Part shown: positions 14,065 to 22,279 of the stretch, piece after piece
Layout of the letters: each line of letters starts with the position of its first letter
Numbering within the stretch: the first letter of the stretch is position 1
NCBI GenBank assembly: GCA_002314715.1
Contig: DCGY01000053.1
Span: 1 to 22,279 of the forward strand
Reading direction: 5' to 3'
From: Lachnospiraceae bacterium UBA1766
GTDB taxonomy: Bacteria; Bacillota; Clostridia; Lachnospirales; Lachnospiraceae
DNA length: 22,279 bases
Notes under the pieces: generated by a model
The model's database searches: none
What the model saw: only the letters and a program-made list of their open reading frames with translations
What the model was told of the DNA's origin: nothing
Translations under genes and position numbers: made by a program

Positions 14065-14651
14065 ATTTGTGGAATAAAAAAATGAAAGTTTGTGTGTGTG
14101 TTATAATTGCTGCTTTGATGGTAGGATGTACATCATGCGGAAGCACGGAAAAAAATGGTGAACAGGGAACTGTCGCAGAACAGAAAACTACGGAAGAACA
14201 GGAGGAAGTTACGAGAACCCTTTTAGAATTGGGACAGTCCGGAATTGGAGAAAATGAGCTGGAAGTAACTTTGATGGATTTTGATTTTTATGGGGAATCA
14301 GAGACTATACCATTACTGAATAAGAAAGTTCAACATGAAAAAGAGAATACTTATATTTGTGCGGTAACATATAGTTTGAAAAACACAGGTAAATCTCGTG
14401 CAAACAGTTATGAAACAGGTGGTATTATAGAATATGGAGATGGTTATGTGTTTGAACCAGATCATAACTGGGACGGTACATATATTATTTATTCAGAAGA
14501 TGAAAAATCTAGTATGTTTATTAATGTACACTTGGATCCTTTGACGGATGCCGAAATATTACTCATGGTATTCGAAGTATCCAAAGAGATAGCAGAAAGC
14601 GATGAACCTATTATTTGGACTAATCATGAAGTTTCTTATAAGATTCGATAA
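14061..14651 (+). CDS. Lipoprotein, unknown function
   Basis: The 196-aa product has a lipoprotein signal ending in LMVGC (Cys23), then a low-complexity Glu/Gln/Thr linker and a beta-rich domain (ICAVTYSLKNTGKSRANSYE, SSMFINVHLDP, LLMVFEVSKE). The pattern of strands and 'kNtg' turns is that of DUF4352-type telokin/Ig-like domains of Firmicutes surface lipoproteins, by eye only. It overlaps the preceding gene by four bases. Confidence 0.6.
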   Translation: MNLWNKKMKVCVCVIIAALMVGCTSCGSTEKNGEQGTVAEQKTTEEQEEVTRTLLELGQSGIGENELEVTLMDFDFYGESETIPLLNKKVQHEKENTYICAVTYSLKNTGKSRANSYETGGIIEYGDGYVFEPDHNWDGTYIIYSEDEKSSMFINVHLDPLTDAEILLMVFEVSKEIAESDEPIIWTNHEVSYKIR

Positions 14652-14685
14652 GACAATAATTTTTTCCTAAGAGGGATATGACGGG

Positions 14686-15201
14686 ATGAAATTTATATCA
14701 AAAATACTGGGCGTTTTGATGCTTTGGGGAATGTTAATATGTGTATCAGGATGTAAGGGAAAAGAAATTCCGCTAACGGTAGAGAATTATCAACAGTATT
14801 TAACCATTTATGCAAATATACAACCTAAAGATGTATCTAAGTCAATTAGTGGATATCAAGGATTAAATGCTTCTTTTTCAGATGAGTGCGTGCTTGATAT
14901 TTTCGTAACGTATAATTCGGATAAGTATCAGTTTCGTGATGCGACTATCACGATTCAAGGAAGTGTTGACCTTGTTGGGTTTAAAAAGGGAGAGAATATT
15001 TTGTTAGATGAGAAAACAGTTGCTGCTTCGGCATTTCGTTTTAAGACAATCAGAATCCCAAAAACAGAAATAGACTTAAACGGAGGATGTGGCTGGACGG
15101 ATATTGATCTCCCTTGGGATGGATATATTGCATTTTGGGAAGTTTTTTCGGAGTATAACTATAAAGTGGTTGATGTTAGTGGAATGGTTTCAATTAAATA
15201 A
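14686..15201 (+). CDS. Lipoprotein, unknown function
   Basis: The 171-aa product has a lipoprotein signal with lipobox VSGC (Cys23). The mature part begins ITLTVENYQQYLTI-like (IPLTVENYQQYLTIYANI), followed by beta strands and ending YNYKVVDVSGMVSIK. An opening 'lt.eNy.qyl' is common in small secreted Firmicutes lipoproteins and does not define a function. It lies 34 bp after the previous lipoprotein gene and before a terminator at 15238-15267; it closes the insert's operon. Confidence 0.6.
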   Translation: MKFISKILGVLMLWGMLICVSGCKGKEIPLTVENYQQYLTIYANIQPKDVSKSISGYQGLNASFSDECVLDIFVTYNSDKYQFRDATITIQGSVDLVGFKKGENILLDEKTVAASAFRFKTIRIPKTEIDLNGGCGWTDIDLPWDGYIAFWEVFSEYNYKVVDVSGMVSIK

Positions 15202-15237
15202 TGTGATAAGGTGATTGGGTTAATACCAAAGAAAGTG

Positions 15238-15267
15238 AAAGGGACTGTAATTTTTACAGTCCCTTTT
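15238..15267. terminator. Bidirectional terminator at the right end of the insert
   Basis: AAAGGGACTGTAA (15238-15250) pairs with TTACAGTCCCTTT (15254-15266) over a 3-nt loop, with A- and T-rich flanks on both sides. It ends the cargo operon and, on the minus strand, pyrG. Confidence 0.85.
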
Positions 15268-15281
15268 GCATTGGTGAAATA

Positions 15282-15348
15282 TTATTTCCGCTTATATTCC
15301 AGTGCTGCCTGTACAAATCCCTTGAACAAAGGATGAGGGCGGTTGGGT
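15282..15348 (-). repeat. Right copy of the 67-bp repeat (intact pyrG end)
   Basis: This is the 3' end of the complete pyrG gene and the partner of 13096-13162. Its outer neighbour is the pyrG coding region; its inner neighbour is the element terminator at 15238-15267. Confidence 0.95.
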
Positions 15349-16889
15349 CTGGATTTTAATTCCGGGTGAGCCTGGGTGGCTACGAAGAAAGGATGAGCCG
15401 GTAATTCACACATTTCCACGATATGGCCGTCCGGAGAAGTACCGCAAAGGGACAAGCCGTTCTGGGTCAATACATCGCGGTAAATATTGTTGACCTCGTA
15501 GCGATGTCTGTGTCTCTCGTGAATGGTTTCCTTGCCGTAAAGGGTGTAGGCCTTGGAGGCAGGATTCAGTACGCAGGGATAAGAACCGAGACGAAGGGTT
15601 CCGCCGATATTCTCCACACCGTTTTGGTCGGGCATCAAGTCGATAACGGGATGGGTGGTGTCCGGATTGATTTCGCTACTGTGAGCATCGGTATATCCGA
15701 TAACATTGCGGGCAAATTCTACGATGGTCAACTGCATTCCCAGGCAAAGTCCCAGGAAGGGCACCTGATGGGTTCTGGCGTATTGGATGGCCAGAATCTT
15801 GCCCTCAATACCGCGGGAGCCGAAACCGCCGGGAACCAAGATGCCTTGGCAATCGGATAATACTTCTTCTGTATTTTCGGGAGTGAGAGTTTCGGAATCA
15901 ATCCACTTAATATGAACGGTGGCATGAGTATCGATACCGCCGTGCTTTAAGGCTTCTACCACAGAAATATATGCATCATGGAGCGATACATATTTCCCTA
16001 CAAGTCCGATGGTAACCTCATGAACAGGGTGCTTCAAATCATTTACCATGCGCTTCCAATCGGTAAGGTCCGGTTCGGGGCAATCCAAATGGAGACACTT
16101 GCAGGCTACCTGAGCCAGATGTTCTTCTTCCATGGCAAGGGGGGCTTCGTAGATATATTCTACATCCAGGTTCTGGAGTACCTGGTCGCTGGGTACGTTA
16201 CAGAAAAGTGCGATTTTATCCTTGATGCCCTGATCCAAGGGATGCTCACTACGGCATACCAGAATGTCGGGCCAGATTCCCATTCCCTGTAAATCCTTGA
16301 CACTGGCCTGAGTGGGCTTGGTCTTTAATTCCTGAGAAGCACTCAGGTAAGGAATCAGGGTAACGTGAATCAAAATAGCGTTTTCATGTCCTACGTCATG
16401 CTGGAACTGACGGATGGACTCTAAGAAGGGCTGGCTCTCGATATCACCTACGGTACCGCCAACCTCAATGATGGCAATATGCATCTCCTCGTCATTGGGA
16501 TTCTGGTAAAAGCGGCTCTTGATTTCGTTGGTAATATGAGGAATTACCTGAACGGTACCACCGCCGTAGTCACCGCGGCGCTCCTTTTGTAAAACAGACC
16601 AATATACCTTACCGGTGGTAACGTTGGAATTCTTGTTCAGATTCTCGTCGATGAAACGCTCGTAGTGTCCAAGGTCCAAATCGGTCTCGGTACCGTCGTC
16701 GGTTACGAAAACCTCACCATGCTGAATAGGGTTCATGGTACCGGGGTCAATATTAATATAGGGGTCAAACTTTTGCATAGTGACCTGGTAGCCTCTTGCT
16801 TTCAACAAACGTCCCAGGGAAGCTGCCGTGATTCCTTTTCCAAGACCGGATACCACGCCTCCGGTTACAAATACATACTTTACTGCCAT
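15282..16889 (-). CDS. pyrG: CTP synthase
   Basis: The 535-aa enzyme converts UTP to CTP with ATP and glutamine. The N-terminal synthase domain opens with KYVFVTGGVVSGLGKGI (P-loop-like) and has the FDPYINIDPGTM and GEVFVTDDGTETDLDLGHY motifs. The C-terminal class I glutamine amidotransferase domain has GLCLGMQL with the nucleophile Cys and the His/Glu pair in ATQAHPELKSRP. Length equals that of the B. subtilis enzyme. GAGAGGAG precedes ATG. It lies downstream of the DUF1846 gene and its terminator. Its 3' end is duplicated at 13096-13162, the mark of an insertion. Confidence 0.98.
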   Translation of the reverse strand: MAVKYVFVTGGVVSGLGKGITAASLGRLLKARGYQVTMQKFDPYINIDPGTMNPIQHGEVFVTDDGTETDLDLGHYERFIDENLNKNSNVTTGKVYWSVLQKERRGDYGGGTVQVIPHITNEIKSRFYQNPNDEEMHIAIIEVGGTVGDIESQPFLESIRQFQHDVGHENAILIHVTLIPYLSASQELKTKPTQASVKDLQGMGIWPDILVCRSEHPLDQGIKDKIALFCNVPSDQVLQNLDVEYIYEAPLAMEEEHLAQVACKCLHLDCPEPDLTDWKRMVNDLKHPVHEVTIGLVGKYVSLHDAYISVVEALKHGGIDTHATVHIKWIDSETLTPENTEEVLSDCQGILVPGGFGSRGIEGKILAIQYARTHQVPFLGLCLGMQLTIVEFARNVIGYTDAHSSEINPDTTHPVIDLMPDQNGVENIGGTLRLGSYPCVLNPASKAYTLYGKETIHERHRHRYEVNNIYRDVLTQNGLSLCGTSPDGHIVEMCELPAHPFFVATQAHPELKSRPNRPHPLFKGFVQAALEYKRK

Positions 16890-16932
16890 TTCTTTGTCTC
16901 CTCTCTCTTTTCTTCAAACGGTAAATTACAAT

Positions 16933-16971
16933 AAAAAAAGAGCAAGGGAGTCTGTAGGAGCTCCTTTGCTC
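16933..16971 (-). terminator. Terminator of the DUF1846 gene
   Basis: On the minus strand, GAGCAAAGGAG (16961-16971) pairs with CTCCCTTGCTC (16940-16950), with one mismatch, followed by seven Ts (16933-16939). The palindrome ends 28 bp after the stop codon. Confidence 0.85.
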
Positions 16972-16998
16972 AAAAATAGAATCTTATGATAAATCAGA

Positions 16999-18483
16999 TT
17001 AGCGATGATACAGGGTACTGTGCTGGTACTCCGGCTCGCTGGTCAGGTTAACACCCAGCTTGCTTAATACGTTCTTGTCCACCTGGGAAAGAATTACGCT
17101 GGTGTGTACCTCGGCACCCTTCAGGTTCTTTAACTGTTCCATAGCCCGTTTCGCATTGTCATCGTGAACGGCACAAATGGAAAGTGCAATCAAAACCTCA
17201 TCGGTGTGAAGTCTGGGGTTCTTATTGCGAAGGTGTGAAACCTTTAAGTTCTGAATGGGTTCGATAATTGCGGGAGAAATCAACTGAACTTCGTCCTCGA
17301 TTTCGGCCAATGCCTTCAAGGCATTCAAAAGCATTGCGGAAGCGGCACCCAAAAGCTCGCTGGTTTTGCCGGTAAGAATTCTGCCGTCGGGAAGTTCGAT
17401 TGCGGCAGCAGGTTCGCCGGTGGTCTCTGCCTTTAACTTGGCAGCACCGATAACCGGTCTGTCGTTAATGGAAATGCCGGCCTGCTTCATCAGAAGCTCG
17501 ATTTTCAAAACCTGATCGTCATCCGCACTGCCCTGTCTCTTTAAGCAAAGGGTCTGGTAATATCTGCGGATGATTTCCTGCTCGGCTGCTTTGCGAACGG
17601 CTTCATCATCAATGATACCGTAGCCTGCCATGTTTACACCCATATCGGTGGGAGACTTGTAAGGGCATTCTCCCATAATCGTTTCAAACATTGCATTTAA
17701 AACAGGGAAAACTTCCACGTCACGGTTGTAGTTGATGGTGGTCTCACCATAAGCTTCCAAGTGGAAGGGATCAATCATATTCACATCGTTCAAGTCTGCT
17801 GTAGCTGCCTCGTAAGCCAGGTTTACAGGATGCTTTAACGGAATGTTCCAAATCGGGAAGGTCTCATACTTGGCATAGCCTGCTTTGATGCCACGCTTGT
17901 ATTCGTGATACAGCTGGGAAAGACAGGTAGCCATTTTTCCGCTTCCGGGTCCGGGTGCGGTGATTACCACCAGAGAGCGGGTGGTTTCGATATATTCGTT
18001 GCGGCCGTATCCTTCATCGCTTACGATGAGAGGAATATTGGAAGGATAACCGGGAATAGAGTAATGACGGTAAACCTTCATGCCGAGAGATTCCAATTTT
18101 TTCTGATATGCAATGGCGCTGGGCTGGTTTGCGAAACGGGTCAGACAGATGCTGCCTACATACAAACCATAGCCACGGAATGCATCAATCAGACGAAGTA
18201 CATCCAAATCATAGGTGATGCCAAGATCGGAACGGACCTTGTTCTTTTCGATGTCGGCTGCATTAATGACAATAACGATTTCGGCCTGATCCTTTAACTG
18301 GGCAAGCATATTAATCTTACTGTCGGGCTTAAAGCCGGGGAGAACACGGGAAGCATGATAATCGTCAAACAGCTTGCCTCCGAATTCCAGGTATAACTTG
18401 CCACCGAAGGTAGCAATACGCTCTTTAATTCTCTCAGACTGAAGTTTGAGATACTTGTCGTTATCAAATCCCATAGCTTTCAT
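16999..18483 (-). CDS. DUF1846 (UPF0371) family protein
   Basis: The 494-aa product begins MKAMGFDNDKYLKLQ; GGAGG 7 nt upstream supports this start over an ATG 60 bases earlier at 18543. It shows the family's conserved blocks FGGKLFDDYHASRVLPGF, VRSDLGITYD, and the glycine-rich APGPGSGKMATCLSQLYHE that looks like a phosphate-binding loop. Members are widespread in Firmicutes and some actinobacteria, with crystal structures, but I recall no settled biochemical role. It has its own promoter (18553-18581) and terminator, so it is monocistronic. Confidence 0.93.
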   Translation of the reverse strand: MKAMGFDNDKYLKLQSERIKERIATFGGKLYLEFGGKLFDDYHASRVLPGFKPDSKINMLAQLKDQAEIVIVINAADIEKNKVRSDLGITYDLDVLRLIDAFRGYGLYVGSICLTRFANQPSAIAYQKKLESLGMKVYRHYSIPGYPSNIPLIVSDEGYGRNEYIETTRSLVVITAPGPGSGKMATCLSQLYHEYKRGIKAGYAKYETFPIWNIPLKHPVNLAYEAATADLNDVNMIDPFHLEAYGETTINYNRDVEVFPVLNAMFETIMGECPYKSPTDMGVNMAGYGIIDDEAVRKAAEQEIIRRYYQTLCLKRQGSADDDQVLKIELLMKQAGISINDRPVIGAAKLKAETTGEPAAAIELPDGRILTGKTSELLGAASAMLLNALKALAEIEDEVQLISPAIIEPIQNLKVSHLRNKNPRLHTDEVLIALSICAVHDDNAKRAMEQLKNLKGAEVHTSVILSQVDKNVLSKLGVNLTSEPEYQHSTLYHR

Positions 18484-18552
18484 GAACAGCCTCCATTCAC
18501 CCGATTTGGCTCGTGTATTTTCGGATTCCAAATTTGCCAACAATAATATCTA

Positions 18553-18581
18553 ATAATACATAACTTACGGTCTAAAATCAA
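18553..18581 (-). promoter_or_regulatory. Promoter of the DUF1846 gene
   Basis: On the minus strand the -35 is TTGATT (18576-18581) and the -10 is TATTAT (18553-18558), with a 17-bp spacer. The leader to the start codon is about 65 nt. Confidence 0.75.
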
Positions 18582-18646
18582 TGGGGAAATGCGGATTTTT
18601 TTTAGAAAATGTTTATAAAAAACACCTTTTTTTCACATTTCTTCAC

Positions 18647-18675
18647 TTGATTTCTCTTTTTTTACTCTCTATAAT
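18647..18675 (+). promoter_or_regulatory. Promoter of ftsH
   Basis: The -35 is TTGATT (18647-18652) and the -10 is TATAAT (18670-18675), with a 17-bp spacer, leaving a leader of about 75 nt before ATG 18758. The spacer is a T-rich stretch. Confidence 0.85.
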
Positions 18676-18757
18676 AGAATGAGCGAAATGCCCCACTTCG
18701 ACAGAATAACAAGGGTTTTTTCGGCTATACTATTGATGAGAAAAGAATGGAGATTGT

Positions 18758-20809
18758 ATGGAAGATCATTCAAATAATAACAAGAACAACGCGCCCAAAC
18801 GGCCCAGTCCGTTTATGGTGGCGCTGATTCTTTTAAGCAGCGTGCTTTTGATGTTTACGCTTTACAACGCATCCGGAGCCGGCAAGTCTCAGAATACGGT
18901 GGAATATACCAAGTTTCTGGAGGATTTAAAGGCCGGAAAGGTAGAGAGCGTAGAGATTGCGGACAGCGGAAAACTGACGGTTTCTTTGGTGGGGGCATCG
19001 GAACAAAAAGAGAATACCCAGGAGAATCCTTTTCTGACACAGATTCGTCAGAGCAATTTGACGTATACCACACTTTTGATGGAAAGTCTGGATACGCTGA
19101 CCGGACGATTGGAAGAATACGGGGTTACCGGAGAATATGTCAAATCCAGTAATTCCAGTTTTTGGATTGATATCTTACTGACGGTTGTCTTGCCGGTTTT
19201 ACTGGTATGGCTGCTTTTGGGATTTTTCTTCCGCAAAATGGGCGGCGGAGCCGGCGGCCCCATGGGAATGGGAAAGAGCAATGCCAAGATTTATGTGCAA
19301 AAAGAAACCGGCGTTACCTTCAAGGATGTAGCCGGTGAAGATGAAGCCAAGGAATCTTTGGTGGAAGTGGTGGATTTTTTGCACAACCCCGGCAAGTATT
19401 CCAAAATCGGTGCCAAGCTTCCCAAGGGAGCACTTTTGGTAGGACCTCCCGGAACCGGTAAAACACTTCTGGCGAAGGCGGTTGCAGGTGAGGCAAAGGT
19501 ACCTTTCTTCTCCCTGACCGGTTCGGATTTCGTAGAGTTGTATGTGGGAATGGGTGCAAGCCGTGTACGTGACCTGTTTAAGGAAGCAAACAAAAATGCC
19601 CCTTGTATTGTGTTTATCGATGAAATCGATGCCATTGGACGCAGTCGTGATTCCAAGTACGGCGGCGGTAACGAAGAGCGTGAGCAAACCCTGAACCAGT
19701 TGCTTTCCGAGATGGATGGTTTCGACAGCTCCAAGGGAGTTTTGATTTTGGCAGCAACCAACAGACCGGAAATTCTGGATAAGGCACTTCTTCGTCCGGG
19801 ACGTTTCGATCGTCGGATTATCGTAGATAAGCCGGATCTTAAGGGCCGTGTGGAAATCCTGAAGGTTCATGCCAAGGATGTAAAGATGGACGATACCGTG
19901 GATTTGGATGCAATTGCATTGGCAACCAGCGGTGCGGTTGGTTCCGATTTGGCTAATATGATTAACGAAGCTGCCATTAACGCAGTAAAGGAAAAGAGAG
20001 AATTTGTAAATCAGCAGGATTTATTTGCTGCGGTAGAGCAGGTTCTGGTAGGTAAGGAAAAGAAGGACCGTATCATGAGCAAGGAGGAACGTAAGATTGT
20101 TTCCTACCATGAGGTTGGCCATGCTCTTGTTGCGGCACTTCAGAAAAATGCTGAGCCTGTACAGAAGATTACTATCGTACCCAGAACAATGGGTGCTCTC
20201 GGATACGTAATGCAGGTGCCTGAGGAGGAGAAATACCTCAACACCGAGAAGGAATTAAAGACAATGCTGGTTGGATTACTGGGCGGTCGTGCGGCTGAAG
20301 AGCTGGTATTTGATTCAGTAACCACAGGAGCATCAAATGATATTGAGAAGGCCACAGGCATAGCCCGCAGTATGGTTACCCAGTACGGTATGAGTAAGCG
20401 TTTCGGTCTTGTAGGTCTTGAAACCGTTGAAAGCAGATATCTTGACGGCAGAAGCGTTATGAACTGCAGCGAAGTAACCGCAGCGGGAGTTGATGAAGAA
20501 GTAATGAGAATTCTGGCGGAAAGCTATGAGGAATCAAAGCGTCTTCTTGGTGAGAACAGAGAAATCCTTGATAAGATTGCAGATTATCTTATTGAGAAGG
20601 AAACAATAACCGGAAAGGAATTCATGGAAATCTTCCGTCGTGAAAAGGGTCTTCCCGATCCCGAGGAGGAGAAGAAAAATGAGGAGCCGGCACCGGAAGC
20701 GGAAAAGACAGAGGTCGTTTCTGCCGAGGATAATACTGCTCCTGAAACTGACATTCCCGCAGAGCCGGTTGAACCCGAAAGCAAGGATGATGTCCCCGGT
20801 GAAATATAA
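18758..20809 (+). CDS. ftsH: ATP-dependent zinc metalloprotease FtsH
   Basis: The 683-aa membrane AAA protease degrades misfolded membrane and short-lived cytoplasmic proteins. It has two membrane helices (about 18-38 and 136-158) around an extracytoplasmic domain. Walker A is GPPGTGKT (229-236), Walker B is CIVFIDEIDAIG (283-294), the second region of homology is ATNRPEILDKALLRPGRFDRR, and the zinc site is HEVGH (451-455). An acidic, Pro/Glu-rich tail follows residue 640. Leucine TTG codons make up 17 of 48 leucines up to about residue 405 and 0 of 20 after it, by my count, so the gene looks composite. The stop overlaps the uvrC start (TAATG). Confidence 0.97.
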   Translation: MEDHSNNNKNNAPKRPSPFMVALILLSSVLLMFTLYNASGAGKSQNTVEYTKFLEDLKAGKVESVEIADSGKLTVSLVGASEQKENTQENPFLTQIRQSNLTYTTLLMESLDTLTGRLEEYGVTGEYVKSSNSSFWIDILLTVVLPVLLVWLLLGFFFRKMGGGAGGPMGMGKSNAKIYVQKETGVTFKDVAGEDEAKESLVEVVDFLHNPGKYSKIGAKLPKGALLVGPPGTGKTLLAKAVAGEAKVPFFSLTGSDFVELYVGMGASRVRDLFKEANKNAPCIVFIDEIDAIGRSRDSKYGGGNEEREQTLNQLLSEMDGFDSSKGVLILAATNRPEILDKALLRPGRFDRRIIVDKPDLKGRVEILKVHAKDVKMDDTVDLDAIALATSGAVGSDLANMINEAAINAVKEKREFVNQQDLFAAVEQVLVGKEKKDRIMSKEERKIVSYHEVGHALVAALQKNAEPVQKITIVPRTMGALGYVMQVPEEEKYLNTEKELKTMLVGLLGGRAAEELVFDSVTTGASNDIEKATGIARSMVTQYGMSKRFGLVGLETVESRYLDGRSVMNCSEVTAAGVDEEVMRILAESYEESKRLLGENREILDKIADYLIEKETITGKEFMEIFRREKGLPDPEEEKKNEEPAPEAEKTEVVSAEDNTAPETDIPAEPVEPESKDDVPGEI

Positions 20810-22279
20810 TGTTTGATATAGCCGAAGAATTAAGTAAACTCCCGCATAAGCCGGGAGTTTATCTTATGCATGACAAAAATGACAACATAATATATGTCGG
20901 CAAAGCCAAAATTCTTTACAATCGAGTAAGGTCTTATTTTCGTGCGTCCACGAAGAAGACCCCTAAAATTCAGCGTATGGTATCCCTAATCGACCACTTT
21001 GAATATATCGTGGTTGATTCGGAACTGGAGGCACTGGTTCTTGAGAACAATCTCATTAAAGAATACAACCCCAAATACAATACCCTTCTTAAAGATTCAA
21101 AAACCTATCCTCATATCAAAGTAACTCTCAATGAAGAATATCCCAGACTGTTATCCGTAAGAAAAACCGCAAAGGATAAGGCAAAGTATTACGGTCCGTT
21201 CACAAGCAATGAAGCCGTAACAGGTATTCTTGAGCTCTTAAATGCTACATACGGACTCAGAACCTGTAACCGTGCCTGCAAATACGGAACATCAAATGAC
21301 CGTCCCTGCCTAAATTATCATATGGGAAGATGCCTTGCTCCCTGCACCGGAACGGTAAGTCCTGAGGAATACAGGGAGAGAATTGACAAGGCAATGGATT
21401 TCTTAAACGGAAATGACAAATCCATTGTCGGTCTTCTTAAATCGAAAATGGAAGCCGCTTCGGAAAGCATGAATTTCGAGGAGGCAATAAAATACAGGGA
21501 GCTGCTCCAGAGTGCCGCGAAGATTATTGAGCGACAGAAGATAACGGATTCGGACGAGGAGGACAGAGATATTATCGGAATAGCCTGTGATAAACAGGAT
21601 TCGGTTATTCAGGTCTTTTTCATCAGAAACGGTAAGATGATCGGAAGAGAACATCATCATATCGGAGATACGGAGGGACAGGAGCCCGCAGAGATTTTGT
21701 CGGAATTCATCCAGCGCTATTACACGGGAACCCCATATATTCCCAAGGAAGTTATGCTTCCTTTCGAAATAGAAGACGTATCAACCATTGAAGAGTGGCT
21801 GTCATATGTTAAGGGACGCAGGGTAAAGGTTCTCATTCCCAAAATCGGCGACAAGGAAAAGCTGGTGGAGCTTGCCAACAAGAATGCAAGCCTTGTACTG
21901 ATTCAGGACAAGGAAAAAATCCTTCAGGAAGAGAAACGAACCAAAGGAGCAATGCAGGAGCTGGGAGCTTTGCTTGGAATGGATAATCTTCACAGAGTCG
22001 AAGCCTATGATATTTCAAACACCAACGGATTTGAGAATGTAGGCTCCATGGTAGTCTTTGAAGACGGTCGGCCGGTTAAGGGGGACTATCGCAGATTCAA
22101 GATAAAAACCGTTGCGGGACCCGACGATTATGCCTGCATGTATGAGGTAATTTCCAGGCGATTCATCCATGGCTTTGAGGAGAAAAAGAGACTGGATGCG
22201 GAAAATCTGGAGAATACCTACGGAAGCTTTGCAAGATTCCCGGACCTTTTGTTAATGGACGGTGGCAGGGGACAGGTTA
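20809..22279 (+). CDS. uvrC: Excinuclease ABC subunit C (3' end outside window)
   Basis: The first 490 codons of UvrC, the dual-incision nuclease of nucleotide excision repair. The GIY-YIG domain is KPGVYLMHDKNDNIIYVGKA near the N-terminus. The middle has a UVR motif (NFEEAIKYRELLQSAAKII) that contacts UvrB, and the RNase-H-like C-terminal nuclease begins at EAYDISNTNGFENVGSMVVF and reaches LLMDGGRGQV at the window end. The ATG overlaps the ftsH stop by one base, so translation is probably coupled; no strong ribosome site is seen. Codon use (frequent CTT/CTC, rare TTG) matches the end of ftsH and differs from genes to the left. About 100 residues should be missing beyond the window. Confidence 0.96.
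   Translation, partial: MFDIAEELSKLPHKPGVYLMHDKNDNIIYVGKAKILYNRVRSYFRASTKKTPKIQRMVSLIDHFEYIVVDSELEALVLENNLIKEYNPKYNTLLKDSKTYPHIKVTLNEEYPRLLSVRKTAKDKAKYYGPFTSNEAVTGILELLNATYGLRTCNRACKYGTSNDRPCLNYHMGRCLAPCTGTVSPEEYRERIDKAMDFLNGNDKSIVGLLKSKMEAASESMNFEEAIKYRELLQSAAKIIERQKITDSDEEDRDIIGIACDKQDSVIQVFFIRNGKMIGREHHHIGDTEGQEPAEILSEFIQRYYTGTPYIPKEVMLPFEIEDVSTIEEWLSYVKGRRVKVLIPKIGDKEKLVELANKNASLVLIQDKEKILQEEKRTKGAMQELGALLGMDNLHRVEAYDISNTNGFENVGSMVVFEDGRPVKGDYRRFKIKTVAGPDDYACMYEVISRRFIHGFEEKKRLDAENLENTYGSFARFPDLLLMDGGRGQV

Noticed and set aside
16890..16998. CTP-dependent attenuator of pyrG as in B. subtilis
   Set aside because: The hairpin lies directly after the DUF1846 stop, with pyrimidines in its 3' strand rather than its 5' strand, and no promoter with a GGGC start is seen. 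An ordinary terminator explains it.
1..22279. tRNA, rRNA or CRISPR array
   Set aside because: No cloverleaf, rRNA signature or regularly spaced repeat was seen. The only long repeats are the four leader copies and the pyrG-end pair.

Overview
The window looks like a chromosomal segment of a low-GC Gram-positive anaerobe of the Clostridia, most likely a Lachnospiraceae-type bacterium. This is inferred from the AGGAGG-type ribosome sites, sigma-A promoters, lipoprotein signals, BcrA/LanF-type ABC ATPase, PD-(D/E)XK family 'transposase', DUF1846 protein and 535-aa CTP synthase. I cannot name the species.

Region 1 (1 to about 7,830) is AT-rich accessory DNA. It holds an unlisted 42-aa AgrD-like cyclic-peptide precursor (176-304), a secreted C39-like cysteine peptidase (493-1419) with a lipoprotein (1445-2575), and a block of a small secreted DUF2712-like protein, a lipoprotein, three membrane proteins and an E-loop ABC ATPase (2900-7449). 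Four copies of one leader sequence, an 8-bp inverted repeat around a TCGCG core, are scattered through the region. Two copies sit just downstream of near-identical promoters. One has lost its promoter and now precedes an RHS-core remnant. The layout suggests a co-regulated set of secreted-peptide modules with an immunity- or export-type transporter.

Region 2 (7,830 to about 13,100) holds mostly ordinary genes: an Rpn/PD-(D/E)XK family protein, a GT2-GtrA glycosyltransferase (minus), trmB, a thioredoxin, a DUF2161 nuclease-fold protein (minus) and a CoiA-like zinc-finger protein. Terminators and divergent promoters are well formed.

Region 3 (13,096-15,348) is a compact 2,186-bp insertion bounded by a 67-bp direct repeat (65/67 identical) made of the 3' end of pyrG. 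It carries an Xre-type repressor diverging from a three-gene cargo operon (a membrane protein and two lipoproteins). The insertion separates pyrG from what appears to be its original bidirectional terminator, and no integrase lies inside it.

Region 4 (15,282-22,279) is housekeeping: pyrG and a DUF1846 gene on the minus strand, then ftsH and the start of uvrC on the plus strand. Leucine codon use changes abruptly inside ftsH, around 19,990-20,140, and the new pattern continues through uvrC. This marks either a natural recombination joint or an assembly chimera.
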